Positions 22,966 through 35,741 of a stretch of DNA of 64,000 nt are shown piece by piece. The position numbers and the translations under genes are program-made. The stretch's first letter is position 1, and each line of letters opens with the position of its first letter. The stretch covers positions 515,709,207 to 515,773,206 of the forward strand of contig CM022297.1 of assembly GCA_011799875.1 (NCBI GenBank), written 5' to 3'. The notes below the pieces were generated by a model. The model saw nothing but the letters and a program-made list of their open reading frames with translations. It did not search any database and was not told the origin of the DNA. The DNA is from Thinopyrum elongatum (lineage: Eukaryota; Streptophyta; Magnoliopsida; Poales; Poaceae).

Positions 22966-24784
22966 TGTAACACCCCCTTGTAATAAGCACTGTGATACTC
23001 TGTTGAATATGCCAAGTCATGATCATTAGCAGTGCCAAATCACAAGGGTTAAGGATTCAACTCAAATTCAAATTTGAAAATCAATTTAAATTTCAAAGTG
23101 AAATATGGAGTTGTTTAAATCCTGATGGAAAAATGTTCATTAAATGGCAAATAATTCAGGAACATTTCTAAAATCAATATCAAAATAATTGGAGTTGAAC
23201 AAGTGACTCTAACTAGATGAAACAACACCCAAAACAGCATTATTAAATTCATTTAAAATCATTTCTAAATCAAATGGATTCCAAATGAGTCCAAACCAGT
23301 TTTTGGTGAAGGGTAGAATTGCGTTTCAATATTTGGGCCTAGTCCCATATTTTACAAAATTGCAAATGTGGCCTAACCATTATCAAATCATAAGGGAATA
23401 AAGAAAACAGGATAAGGAAAATGGAAAAAGGCCTCTGCAGTTTAAACTGGCTGGGCCTGAGTGCACAGTGCACTCAGCCCAGCCCAACTGGCCAGCCCAC
23501 CATAGCCGGTCGTCGTCTCCATCATGCGTTGTCGCGCGCGCGCCGACACGGCGGCAGTCGCCGCGCGTCGTCCATCCGCGCCGTCCCCGGCTAGGTTAAG
23601 AGCCTCCCCGGGCCCCCCTCGACCTCTCCAACCCTAGACGCCCTCAGATCTCGTCCCCTCGCTCGTTTTCTCCCTCCCGCACAAGTCGCCCGACGCCGAC
23701 GACATGGCTGAACTAGCCGGTGCGGCCACCGACCTTCCCAGCACCTGAGGCCGAGCTCGATCGCTCCGCCAGCTCCTTCTCCTTCTTCTCCGCCTGCTGA
23801 TTCAAGCGCTGCGCCACCACAGCACGGGGATCGAACGCTTCTTCACCTACGGTCGCCGGCGCAACTCCGACGAATGCCGGCGAACTGCTGCTCCTAAGCT
23901 ATCACCGGGCCTTCGTGCGCCTTCACGATGAGCAGCAGCGTCTTTCCCCTCTCTTTCCCGTCCGTTTGCGCCACCGTAGCCCCGTAGCCTTCGCCACCCG
24001 AAGGCGCCGCCGCCGTGGCAACAGCTTCTGCCATAGCCTCCGCGCGGTTCCAACGCCACCGCTAGCATGACCCCCCATGCCCAGCACCTCTGGATCCGTC
24101 GACGGCCGATTCCGACGTCCGCCGGCGATGACCTGGCGCTCGTCTCCGGCTGTTTTCGCTCGCGCTAGTAGGCCAGATCGATGCGGCACACCTCCTTCTT
24201 TCGAACGCTCCAACGCGCGCGCCAAATGGTCGCCGTAGCCACGATTCCGACGACGCCCGAGGATTGCCGTCCGCTGCGGTGCTCGCCGCCGGCGACTCCG
24301 ACCACCTCCGTCCGTGAGGCCACCACAGATCGGTGCGGCCGAGAACACACGTTCGAACGAGCCAAACCCCGTGCAAAATGATGCATCGCAGGGGGTTTCC
24401 GAGCTCGCCGGAGTTGCTCGTCGCCGTTCGGCCTCGTCGGCGCACTCCGGTGGCCGGTGCCCAGCTGGCGCCGACGTGGCCCTCCGGGTCCCACCTCTCA
24501 GACACTGACGCTGGGCCCCACGGGCCCCAGCTGGCCCAGTTGACTGGGTCAACATGCTGACTGGGCGCAGCCCAGTCACTGACCAGTGGGCCCGCGCGCT
24601 TAATTAACTAAATAGGATTTTAAAAATAAATCTAAATACTAATCTCTCACTGACATGTGGGGTTCACTCCCTAATTAACCCTGGTAATTAAATTAATTCA
24701 CTGGTTAAAGAAACAGAGGCTGACATGTGGGTCCCACTGGACCCACATATCAGGTTTGACCCTGGTCAACCGCAGTTGACCTGC

Positions 24785-24814
24785 TGACGTCACTGTGACG
24801 CAGTGATGACGTCA
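24785..24814. promoter_or_regulatory. Paired TGACGTCA boxes in LTR copy B
   Basis: Two exact TGACGTCA palindromes lie at 24785-24792 and 24807-24814. Copy C has the same pair at 60001-60008 and 60023-60030 with identical 22-bp spacing, and copy A keeps one at 4351-4358. This octamer is a known plant bZIP (TGA-class) binding core; use in vivo is inferred. Confidence 0.5.
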
Positions 24815-25190
24815 TAATTCATTTTTCTGTTAAATAAAATAATTCTAGAAATTCAAATAAACTTTAAAAATTCATATCTTTTAAACCGTAGCTCAGATCG
24901 AAAAAGTTAAAACATGAAAGTTGCTCAGAACGACGAGCCGAGTCTGATCGTGCCGTCTGTTTCTCCATCGGAACCCCCTACGTAGAAGAACTCGTAACTC
25001 CGGACCCGAATCCGGTAGATGAATAGTGCACACACGTCGGATATTAAATCCCAGAATAATTCTAAAAATAACTAAAATGACTTAGATGCATAATTAGGCA
25101 ACCCTGCACTGCATCATAGCATCACACGTACCGTATTGCTTTTGTTTGCATTATGTTTACCTGTTTCTTCCCCCTCTTCTCTCTCGGTAG

Positions 25191-28100
25191 ACCCCGACGT
25201 TGACGTAGCTCCCGAGGCAGACGCAGCTCAAGAGTACGACTACGTCCCTGACGATACCACTGAAGACCTTGCCCTTGCCCCAGAGCAAACAGGCAAGCAC
25301 CCCCATTTTGAGCATGCCTATATCGCCTATTCTCTTCTCTCTTATGCTTGCATTAGAACTGCTACTGCTACTGTTTTCCTATATCTGCCGCATAGCCTGA
25401 TTATTGTAACCTGCCTTGCTACCGTACTGGTTATCCTAGACTGCTTAGTATAGGCTGGGTAGAGACACGACAGAGACCTCCACTTGATCCCGACTGCCCT
25501 GCTGGATATCAGAAGACCCGATCATCGGGATTGAAGACTAGACCCTGGCACCGCACATCACTTCCCCCTTAGTTGCCGACACTGCTGGGTTACCGTCGAG
25601 TGCCGAGGGTGATACCTCGTCAGCACTTCTGATGTTAACCTTGTAGGTTAGTTACTCGGTCGTGGTAAGCGAGGGTGATTCTGTTGGGGAACGTAGCAGA
25701 ATTTTAAAATTTTCTACGCATCACCAAGATCAATCTATGGAGTCATCTAGCAACGAGTGAGAGGGGAGTGTATCTACATACCCTTGTAGATCGCGAGCGG
25801 AAGCGTTCAAGAGAACGGGGTTGATGGAGTCGTACTCGTCGTGATCCAAATCACCGATGACCGAGCGCCGAACGGACGGCACCTCCGCGTTCAACACACG
25901 TACGGAGTAGAGACGTCTCCTCCTTCTTGATCCAGCAAGGGGGGAGGAGAGGTTGATGGAGATCCAGCAGCACGACGGTGTGGTGGTGGAAGCAGCGGGA
26001 TTTCAGCAGGGCTTCGCCAAGCGCTACTGGAGGAGGAAGAGGTGTCACGGGAGGGAGAGGGAGGCGCCAGGGGCTGAGCTGTTTCTCCCATGCACCTCCC
26101 CACTATATATAGGGGTGGAGGGGGCTGGTTTCTTGCCCTCCAAGTCCATTGTGGCGTTGGCAAAGGTGGAAGGAAAGAAATCCCATCCTTTCCCTTCCCC
26201 ACCGATTGTTATCCCCCTTTTTTAGGGATCTTGATCTTATCCCTTCGGGATATGATCTTATTCCTTCTAAGGGGGAATCTTGGTGCGCCTTGACTAGGGG
26301 TGTGGGGCCTTGCCCCCACTACCCACGTTCATGTGGGTCCCCCCATGCAGGTGGGCCCCACTCCGGAACCTTCTAGAACCTTCTCGGTACAATACCGAAA
26401 AATCCCGAACATTTTCCAGTGGCCAAAATAGGACTTCCCATATATAAATCTTTACCTCCGGACCATTCCGGAACTCCTCGTGACGTCCAGGATCTCATCC
26501 GAGACTCCGAACAACCTTCGGGTTACCGCATACTAATATCTCTATAACCCTAGCGTCACCGAACCTTAAGTGTGTAGACCCTACGGGTTCGGGAGACACG
26601 CAGACATGACCGAGACGACTCTCCGGTCAATAACCAACAGCGGGATCTGGATACCCATGTTGGCTCCCACATGCCCCTCGATGATCTCATCGGATGAACC
26701 ACGATGTCGAGGATTCAATCAATCCCGTACGCAATTCCCTTTGTCTATCGGTACGATACTTGCCCGAGATTCGATCGTCGGTATCTCGATACCTTGTTCA
26801 ATCTCGTTACCGGCAAGTCTCTTTACTCGTTTCCGTAACACATCATCCCGTGAACAACTCCTTGATCACATTGAGCTCATTATGATGATGTCCTACCGAG
26901 TGGGCCCAGAGGTACCTCTCCGTTACATGGAGTGACAAATCCCAGTCTCGATTCGTGCCAACCCAACAGATACTTTCGGAGATACCCGTAGTGCACCTTT
27001 ATAGCCACCCAGTTACGTTGTGACGTTTGGTGCACCCAAAGCACTCCTACGGTATCCGGGAGTTGCACAATCTCATGGTCTAAGGAAAAGTTACTTGACA
27101 TTGGAAAAGCTTTAGCAAACGAACTACACGATCTGGTGCTAGGCTTAGGATTGGGTCTTGTCCATCACATCATTCTCCTAATGATGTGATCCCGTTATCA
27201 ATGACATCCAATGTCCATGGTCAGGAAACCGTAACCATCTATTGATCAACGAGCTAGTCAACTAGAGGCTTACTAGGGACATGTTGTGGTCTATGTATTC
27301 ACACATGTATTACGATTTCCGGATAACACAATTATAGCATGAATAACAGACAATTATCATGAACAAGGAAATATAATAATAACCATTTTATTATTGCCTC
27401 TAGGGCATATTTCCAACAGTCTCCCACTTGCACTAGAGTCAATAATCTAGTTACATTGTGATGAATCGAACACCCATAGAGTACTGGTGTTGATCATGTT
27501 TTGCTCGTGAAAGAGGTTTAGTCAACGGATCTGCTACATTCAAATCCGTGTGCACTTTACAAATATCTATGTCTCCATCTTGAACATGTTCACGTATGGA
27601 GTTGAAGCGACGCTTGATATGCCTGGTCCTTTTGTGAAACCTGGGCTCCTTGGGAAGGGCAATAGCTCCAGTGTTGTCACAGAAGAGAGCCATTGGACCC
27701 GACGCATTTGGAATGACTCCTAGGTCGGTGATGAACTCCTTCATCCATACTGCTTCGTGTGCTGCCTCCGAGGCTGCTATGTACTCCGCTTCGCATGTAG
27801 AACCCGCCACGACGCTTTGCTTGCAACTGCACCAGCTTACCGCTCCACCATTCAAAATATACACGTATCCGGTTTGTGACTTGGAGTCATCCGGATCTGT
27901 GTCGAAGCTAGCGTCGACGTAACCCTTTACGACGAGCTCTTCGTCACCTCCATATACGAGAAACATATCCTTAGTCCTTTTCAGGTCCTTCAGGATGTTC
28001 TTGACCGCTGTCCAGTGTTCCTTGCCGGGATTACTTTGGTACCTACCTACCAAACTTACAGCAAGGTTTACATCAGGTCTGGTACACAGCATGGCATACA

Positions 28101-31100
28101 TAATAGACCCTATGGCTGAGGCATAGGGGATGACACTCATCTCTTCTATATCTTTTGCCGTGGTCGGGCATTGAGCCGAGCTCAATTTCACACCTTGCAA
28201 TACAGGCAAGAACCCCTTCTTGGACTGATCCATATTGAACTTCTTCAATATCTTATCAAAGTATGTGCTTTGCGAAAGACCTATGAGGCGTCTCGATCTA
28301 TCTCTATAGATCTTGATGCCTAATATATAAGCAGCTTCTCCAAGGTCCTTCATTGAAAAACACTTATTCAAGTAGGCCTTTATACTTTCCAAGAATTCTA
28401 TATCATTTCCCATCAGCAGTATGTCATCCACATATAATATGAGAAATGCTACAGAGCTCCCACTCACTTTCTTGTAAACACAGGCTTCTCCATAAGTCTG
28501 TGTGAACCCAAACGCTTTGATCATCTCGTCAAAGCGAATGTTCCAACTCCGAGATGCTTGCACCAGCCCATAGATTGAGCGCTGGAGCTTGCATACCTTG
28601 TCAGCATTCTCAGGGTCGACAAAACCTTCCGGTTGTATCATATACAACTCTTCCTTAAGAAAACCATTAAGGAATGCCGTTTTGACGTCCATTTGCCATA
28701 TCTCATAATCATAGTATGCGACAATTGCTAACATGATTCTGACGGATTTCAGCTTCGCTACGGGTGAGAAAGTCTCATCGTAGTCAACCCCTTGAACTTG
28801 TCGATAACCCTTAGCGACAAGCCGAGCCTTATAGATGGTCACATTACCATCCGCGTCAGTCTTCTTCTTAAAGATCCATTTATTTTCTATGGCTTGCCGA
28901 TCATCGGGCAAGTCAGTCAAAGTCCATACTTCGTTTTCATACATGGATCCTATCTCGGATTTCATGGCTTCAAGCCATTTGTCGGAATCCGGGCCCGCCA
29001 TCGCTTCTTCATAGTTCGAAGGTTCACTGTTGTCTAACAACATGATTTCCAGGACAGGATTGCCATACCACTCTGGTGCGGAACGTGTCCTCGTGGACCT
29101 TCGAAGTTCAGTGGTAGCTTGATCATGATCATTATCAATAACTTCCTCTCTAGCCGGTGTAGGCTCCACAGAAACATTTTCCTGTGCTGCGCTACTCTCC
29201 GGTTCAAGGGTCATCTCATCAAGCTCCACTTTCCTCCCACTTACTTCTTTCGAGAGAAACTCTTTCTCTAGAAAGGATCCATTCCTGGCAACAAAGATCT
29301 TGCCCTCGGATCTTAGGTAGAAGGTATACCCAATAGTTTCCTTAGGGTATCCTATGAATACGCATTTTTCCGACTTGGGTTCGAGCTTCTCTGGTTGAAG
29401 TTTCTTCACATAAGCATCGCATCCCCAAACTTTCAGAAACGACAGCTTAGGTTTCTTCCCAAACCATAATTCATACGGTGTCGTCTCAACGGATTTTGAC
29501 GGTGCCCTATTTAAAGTGAATGCGGCAGTCTCTAAAGCATAACCCCAAAAGGATAGCGGTAAATCGGTAAGAGACATCATAGATCACACCATATCCAATA
29601 GAGTGCGATTACGACGTTCGGACACACCATTACGCTGAGGTGTTCCAGGCGGCGTGAATTGTGAAACAATTCCACATTTCCTTAAGTGTGTGCCAAATTC
29701 ATGACTCAAATATTCTCCTCCACGATCTGATCGTAAGAACTTTATTTTCTTGTCACGTTGATTCTCAACCTCACTCTGAAATTCCTTGAACTTTTCAAAG
29801 GTCTCAGACTTGTGCTTCATCAAGTAGACATACCCATATCTACTCAAATCATCGGTGAGGGTGAGAACATAACGATAACCACCGCGAGCCTCAACACTCA
29901 TTGGACCACACACATCAGTATGTATGATCTCCAAGAAGTTGGTTGCTCGCTCCATTGTTCTGGAGAACGGAGTCTTGGTCATCTTGCCCAAGAGGCATGG
30001 TTCGCATCTGTCAAATGATTCATAATCAAGAGACTCCAAAAGTCCATCTGCATGGAGTTTCTTCATGCGTTTAACACCGATATGACCAAGGCGGCAGTGC
30101 CACAAGTATGTGGGACTATCGTTATCAACCTTGCATTTCTTGGCATTCACATTATAAACATGTGTAACATCACGTTCGAGATTCAATAAAAATAAACCAT
30201 TCACCAGCGGGGCATGACCATAAAACATATCTCTCATATAAATAGAACAACCATTATTCTCAGATTTAAATGAGTAGCCATCTCGCATTAAGCGAGATCC
30301 AGATACAATGTTCATGCTCAAAGCTGGTACTAAATAACAATTATTGAGGTTTAAAACTAATCCCGTAGGTATATGCAGAGGTAGCGTGCCGACGGCGATC
30401 ACATCGACCTTGGAACCATTCCCGACACGCATCGTCACCTCGTCCTTTGCCAGTCTACGCTGATTCCGCAGTTCCTGCTTTGAGTTACAAATATGAGCAA
30501 CCGCACCGGTATCAAATACCCAGGAACTACTACGAGTGCTGGTAAGGTACACATCAATTACATGTATATCATATATACCTTTGGTATTGCCGGCCTTCTT
30601 GTCCGCCAAGTACTTGGGGCAGTTTCGCTTCCAGTGACCGTTTCCCTTGCAATAAAAGCACTCAGTCTCAGGCTTGGGTCCATTCTTCGACTTCTTCACG
30701 GCAGCTGGCTTACCGGGCGCGGCAACTCCCTTGCCGTCCTTCTTGAAGTTCTTCTTACCCTTGCCCTTCTTGAACTTAGTGGTTTTATTCACCATCAACA
30801 CTTGATGTTCCTTTCTGATCTCTGCCTCCGCTGACTTCAGCATCGCATATACCTCAGGAATGGTCTTTTCCATCCCCTGCATGTTGAAGTTCATCACGAA
30901 GCTCTTGTAGCTAGGTGGAAGCGACTGAAGGATTCTGTCAACGACCGCGTCATCCGGGAGATTAACTCCCAGCTGAGACAAGCGGCTGTGCAACCCAGAC
31001 ATTTTGAGTATGTGCTCGCTGACAGAACTATTTTCCTCCATCTTACAGCTGTAGAACTTATCGGAGACTTCATATCTCTCGATCCGGGCATGAGCTTGGA

Positions 31101-34100
31101 AAACCATTTTCAGCTCTTCGAACATCTCATATGCTCCGTGATGCTCAAAACGCTTTTGGGGCCCCGGTTCTAAGCTGAAGAGCATGCCGCACTGAACGAA
31201 GGAGTAATCATCGGTGCGTGTCTGCCAAACGTTCAAATCGTCTGGCAGTGCTGGGAGAGCAGGTGGGTCACCTAACGGTGCTTCAAGGACATATGATTTC
31301 TTGGCAGCTATGAGGATAATCCTCAGGTTACGGACCCAGTCCGCATAGTTGCTACCATCGTCTTTCAGCTTGTTTTTCTCTAGGAACGCGTTGAAGTTGA
31401 GGGTAACATTAGCGTTGGCCATTTGATCTACAAGATAGATATGTAACATTTAGACTAAGTTCATGACAATTAAGTTCATCTAATCAAATTATGTAATGAA
31501 CTCCCACTCAGATAGACATCCCTCTCGTCATCTAAGTGATTACATGATCCGAATCGACTAGGCCGTGTCCGATCATCACGTGAGACGGGCTAGTCATCAA
31601 CGGTGAACATCCCCATGTTGATCGTATCTTCTATACGACTCATGCTCGACCTTTCGGTCTCTTGTGTTCCGAGGCCATGTCTGTACATGCTAGGCTCGTC
31701 AAGTCAACCTAAGTGTATTGCTGTGTAAATCTGGCTTACACCCGTTGTATTCGAACGTTAGAATCTATCACACCCGATCAACACGTAGTGCTTCGAAACA
31801 ACGAACCTTCGCAACGGTGCACAGTTAGGGGGAACACTTTCTTGAAATTTTAGTAAGGGATCATCTTATATATGCTACCGTCGTTCTAAGCAAATAAGAT
31901 GCAAAAACATGATAAACATCTCATGCAATCAAAATAGTGACATGATATGGCCATTATCACTTTGCTCCTTTTGATCTCCATCTTCGGGGCTCCATGATCA
32001 TCATCGTCACCGGCATGACACCATGATCTCCATCATCATGATCTCCATCATCGTGTCTTCATGAAGTTGTCTCGCCAACTATTAGTTCTACTACTACGGC
32101 TAACGGTTAGCAATAAAGTAAAGTAATTACATGGCGAATTTCAATGACACGCAGGTCATATAATAAATTAAGACAACTCCTATGGCTCCTGCCGGTTGTC
32201 ATACTCATCGACATGCAAGTCGTGATTCCTATTACAAGAACATGATCATCTCATACATCACATATATCATTCATCACATCCTTTGGCCATATCACATCAC
32301 AAAGCACTTGCTGCAAAAACAAGTTGGACGTCCTCTAATTGTTGTTGCAAGTTTTTACGTGGCTGCTATAGGTTTCTAGCAAGAACGTTTCTTACCTACG
32401 CCAAAACCACAACGTGATATGCCAATTTCTATTTACCCTTCATAAGGACCCTGTTCATCGAATCCGATCCGACTAAAGTGGGAGAGACAGACACCCGCTA
32501 GCCACCTTATGCAACTAGTGCATGTCAGTCGGTGGAACCTGTCTCACGTAAGCGTACGTGTAAGGTCGGTCCGGGCCGCTTCATCCCACAGTGCCGCCGA
32601 ATCAAGATAAGACTAGTAACGGCAAGAAGATTGACAAATCGACGCCCACAACTACTTTGTGTTCTACTCGTGCAAGATACTACGCATAGACCTGGCTCTG
32701 ATACCACTGTTGGGGAACGTAGCAGAATTTTAAAATTTTCTACGCATCACCAAGATCAATCTATGGAGTCATCTAGCAACGAGTGAGAGGGGAGTGTATC
32801 TACATACCCTTGTAGATCGCGAGCGGAAGCGTTCAAGAGAACGGGGTTGATGGAGTCGTACTCGTCGTGATCCAAATCACCGATGACCGAGCGCCGAACG
32901 GACGGCACCTCCGCGTTCAACACACGTACGGAGCAGAGACGTGTCCTCCTTCTTGATCCAGCAAGGGGGGAGGAGAGGTTGATGGAGATCCAGCAGCACG
33001 ACGGTGTGGTGGTGGAAGCAGCGGGATTTCAGCAGGGCTTCGCCAAGCGCTACTGGAGGAGGAAGAGGTGTCACGGGAGGGAGAGGGAGGCGCCAGGGGC
33101 TGAGCTGTTTCTCCCATGCACCTCCCCACTATATATAGGGGTGGAGGGGGCTGGTTTCTTGCCCTCCAAGTCCATTGGGGCGTTGGCAAAGGTGGAAGGA
33201 AAGAAATCCCATCCTTTCCCTTCCCCACCGATTGTTATCCCCCTTTTTTAGGGATCTTGATCTTATCCCTTCGGGATATGATCTTATTCCTTCTAAGGGG
33301 GAATCTTGGTGCGCCTTGACTAGGGGTGTGGGGCCTTGCCCCCACTACCCACGTTCATGTGGGTCCCCCCATGCAGGTGGGCCCCACTCCGGAACCTTCT
33401 CGGTACAATACCGAAAAATCCCGAACATTTTTCGGTGGCCAAAATAGGACTTCCCATATATAAATCTTTACCTCCGGACCATTCCGGAACTCCTCGTGAC
33501 GTCCAGGATCTCATCCGAGACTCCGAACAACCTTCGGGTTACCGCATACTAATATCTCTATAACCCTAGCGTCACCGAACCTTAAGTGTGTAGACCCTAC
33601 GGGTTCGGGAGACACGCAGACATGACCGAGACGACTCTCCGGTCAATAACCAACAGCGGGATCTGGATACCCATGGTGGCTCCCACATGCTCCTCGATGA
33701 TCTCATCGGATGAACCACGATGTCGAGGATTCAATCAATCCCGTACGCAATTCCCTTTGTCTATCGGTACGATACTTGCCCGAGATTCGATCGTCGGTAT
33801 CTCGATACCTTGTTCAATCTCGTTACCGGCAAGTCTCTTTACTCGTTTCCGTAACACATCATCCCGTGAACAACTCCTTGATCACATTGAGCTCATTATG
33901 ATGATGTCCTACCGAGTGGGCCCAGAGGTACCTCTCCGTTACATGGAGTGACAAATCCCAGTCTCGATTCGTGCCAACCCAACAGATACTTTCGGAGATA
34001 CCCGTAGTGCACCTTTATAGCCACCCAGTTACGTTGTGACGTTTGGTGCACCCAAAGCACTCCTACGGTATCCGGGAGTTGCACAATCTCATGGTCTAAG

Positions 34101-35741
34101 GAAAAGTTACTTGACATTGGAAAAGCTTTAGCAAACGAACTACACGATCTAGTAATAGGCTTAGGATTGGGTCTTGTCCATCACATCATTCTCCTAATGA
34201 TGTGATCCCGTTATCAATGACATCCAATGTCCATGGTCAGGAAACCGTAACCATCTATTGATCAACGAGCTAGTCAACTAGAGGCTTACTAGGGACATGT
34301 TGTGGTCTATGTATTCACACATGTATTACGATTTCCGGATAACACAATTATAGCATGAATAACAGACAATTATCATGAACAAGGAAATATAATAATAACC
34401 ATTTTATTATTTCCTCTAGGGCATATTTCCAACAGATTCCTCCTACACCTCCCCCGATAACGACGTCGTCGCGCAACTCCTCAAGTGTGGACCTCGAGGG
34501 TGATTCCTCCTTCGTTCACCTTGATGATAACATCAGGTGGGGTTCCATCGAGGGTGATTCCTCAGGGCTCCCCTGGTGTCAGACACACAGTTACTGTTGA
34601 TGAGTGGACTTGCACTAACCCATGATACTAAAGACGGGTCGGCCCTGAGGGGTACCCGCGCGAGCTTAACGCGAAGTGATGTGGAGTCGGGTTGACCTGG
34701 ATGGTGCCCGCGAGATAACTACGAGGCGTGGCCGGGCATTCTTAGCCCTTGCCGCAAGTCCTCGAGACGGGGCGACGGGGTCACATCGATCGTGAGTCTC
34801 TGCTCGTTTCCGCGCGCTCCTAATCCACTACGGTTTGGATATTTGATCTGAGGGGCCATTGGCCCGATAGCACTAACCATCACGTGGGCATAGTATGGGC
34901 GTTCTGCGTCGTATACTTCAGCCGAAGCTTAATAGACGTCAGCAACTGAGCGGCACACGCTGGGTTGGACTGGGAACGCAACCGCGCTTGTATTAAGGGG
35001 TTGCTAGGTCTGCTCACCGGCGGTGTACGCAACGTGCAGGAGCGTCCGGGGCGATGGCCCAAGACCCCTGGGGGCATAGGTTAGTCCGGCGTGCTGACCT
35101 CTCTGTTAAGTATTTGGTCGGATTGCGGCGTGTTGCTTAGCCGAGGCCGGGCATGACCCAGAAAAGTGTGTCCGACCAGAGTTAAGCGAGCGTGGTGGGT
35201 AAGTTGGTGCACCCCTGCAGGGAAGAAACTTCTATCGATAGCCTGTCCTACGGTAACGGACACTCGGAGTTGTATCCCGATCGGTACAACTAGAACTTGA
35301 TATGAGAACTGGATAGTACGGCTCTGGGATTGCTTTCTCGCAGGGAGTCGAGAAAGGATCTCAGGTCGAGGTTGATGATACTACTACTACTGCTTTACAT
35401 TATGTTCATCTGATCTCTTCTAATGCTGCAAGACTGTCGAAGATTGTTGAAGATGCTAGTCTTCGATAGGACTAGGCTTCCCCCTCTATTCTGGCATTTC
35501 TGCAGCCCAGTCCACATATACAGCCATTCCTTTGACAATGTTGCATATGTAGTGTAGATCCTTGCTTGCTGAGTACTTCGGATGAGTACTCACGTTTGCT
35601 TTATTTTCTTTTTCCCCCATTATCCAATTGATGCCACCAGACGACGGAGCCCCTGAGCCAGACGCCCCAGCCGACGACCAGTACTACTATCCGCCTGGCG
35701 AGTACTACTACTACGAGGAGCCGTTTGACGACCAGGAGTAG
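25191..35741 (+). CDS. LTR-resident acidic, Tyr-rich coding blocks (copy B)
   Basis: Two blocks, 25191-25292 and 35641-35741, read in one frame. The first follows a TCGGTAG acceptor and encodes PDVDVAPEADAAQEYDYV...DLALAPEQT; it ends CAAACAG followed by GCAAGC, a GC-type donor. The second follows CCACCAG and encodes DDGAPEPDAPADDQYYYPPG and a YYYYEE segment, ending FDDQE-stop. The split codon ACA G/AC joins them in frame. Copy C has the same arrangement with nearly identical peptide. The nested Copia element lies in the intron. Upstream exons were not identified. The second block alone also opens at ATG 35631 (36 residues). No known domain is recognised, and expression is unproven. Confidence 0.45.
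25682..27418 (-). repeat. 3' LTR of the Copia element
   Basis: The 1737-bp LTR ends TGTTGGGGAACG on the plus strand at 25682 and ATTTCCAACA at 27418. It has 10 bp (around CTAGAACCTT) that the other LTR lacks. It contains the element's transcription control and termination signals; overlapping open frames are not genes. Confidence 0.95.
27419..27432 (-). promoter_or_regulatory. Polypurine tract of the Copia element
   Basis: Immediately inside the 3' LTR the minus strand reads GTGCAAGTGGGAGAC, a purine-rich primer site for plus-strand DNA synthesis. Confidence 0.8.
27451..29580 (-). pseudogene. Copia Pol, second part: integrase end, reverse transcriptase, RNase H
   Basis: This is the downstream portion of a Copia polyprotein in the same frame as the upstream part but separated by a TGA at 29584-29586. 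It starts in the integrase C-terminal region (FWGYALETAAFTLNRAPS, GKKP), continues through a variable linker (STRTRSAPEW), and has the reverse transcriptase (KWIFKKK, QMDVKTAFLNG, catalytic YVDDILLMG) and RNase H (WCSCKQSVV, TCEAEYIA, CDNTGAI, RTRHIKRRF). Domain order INT-RT-RH defines Ty1/copia. The stop at the end of the integrase core prevents a full polyprotein unless read through, so this copy is probably not autonomous. Confidence 0.9.
29584..31422 (-). pseudogene. Copia Gag-Pol, first part: Gag, protease, integrase core
   Basis: The frame begins at the ATG at 31422 (MANANVTLNF); nine upstream in-frame residues from 31449 look like leader. Gag carries a UBN2-type capsid region and one zinc knuckle, CFYCKGNGHWKRNC, after a lysine-rich stretch. 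The protease site is WVFDTGA. The integrase has the HHCC zinc-binding region (HCRLGH ... CEPC) and core motifs (TDVCGP, DDLSRYGYVY, SDRGGEY). It ends at a premature TGA at 29584-29586. Gag produces particles that package the RNA; these parts are otherwise uninterrupted, in keeping with a young insertion. Confidence 0.9.
31450..32694 (-). other. 5' untranslated leader of the Copia element
   Basis: About 1.25 kb between the primer site and Gag holds no conserved frame. It is the normal long leader of this family. Confidence 0.8.
32695..32706 (-). promoter_or_regulatory. Primer-binding site, tRNA-iMet
   Basis: On the minus strand the sequence is TGGTATCAGAGC, complementary to the 3' end of plant initiator methionine tRNA, one base inside the 5' LTR. 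It primes minus-strand DNA synthesis. Confidence 0.95.
32708..34434 (-). repeat. 5' LTR of the Copia element
   Basis: This 1727-bp LTR is almost identical to 25682-27418; the length difference equals one 10-bp deletion near 33391. It would contain the promoter for the minus-strand transcript. Confidence 0.95.

Larger units (their letters stand above)
25682..34434 (-). mobile_element. BARE/Angela/WIS-type Copia LTR retrotransposon
   Basis: This 8753-bp minus-strand element has two LTRs, an initiator-Met tRNA primer site, a polypurine tract and a Gag-Pol region. It is flanked by exact GATTC duplications (25677-25681 and 34435-34439). The LTR termini (TGTTGGAAATATGCCC when read on the minus strand) are those of the Triticeae BARE/Angela/WIS group. 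The two LTRs differ by about a dozen substitutions and one 10-bp indel, so insertion is recent. It sits inside copy B, in a GAGGGTGATTCCTCC motif. Confidence 0.95.

Noticed and set aside
23923..24579. 218-residue minus-strand frame in LTR copy B
   Set aside because: Same GC-rich zone; arginine/glycine-rich with no domain, and not preserved in copies A or C.
25851..26376. Several short frames repeated exactly at 32877-33563
   Set aside because: They are inside the two LTRs of the Copia element; duplication reflects LTR identity, not a gene pair.
32695..32706. Apparent tRNA-Met fragment
   Set aside because: Only the 3'-end complement is present, adjacent to an LTR; it is a primer-binding site, not a tRNA gene. 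No tRNA or rRNA gene was seen in the window.
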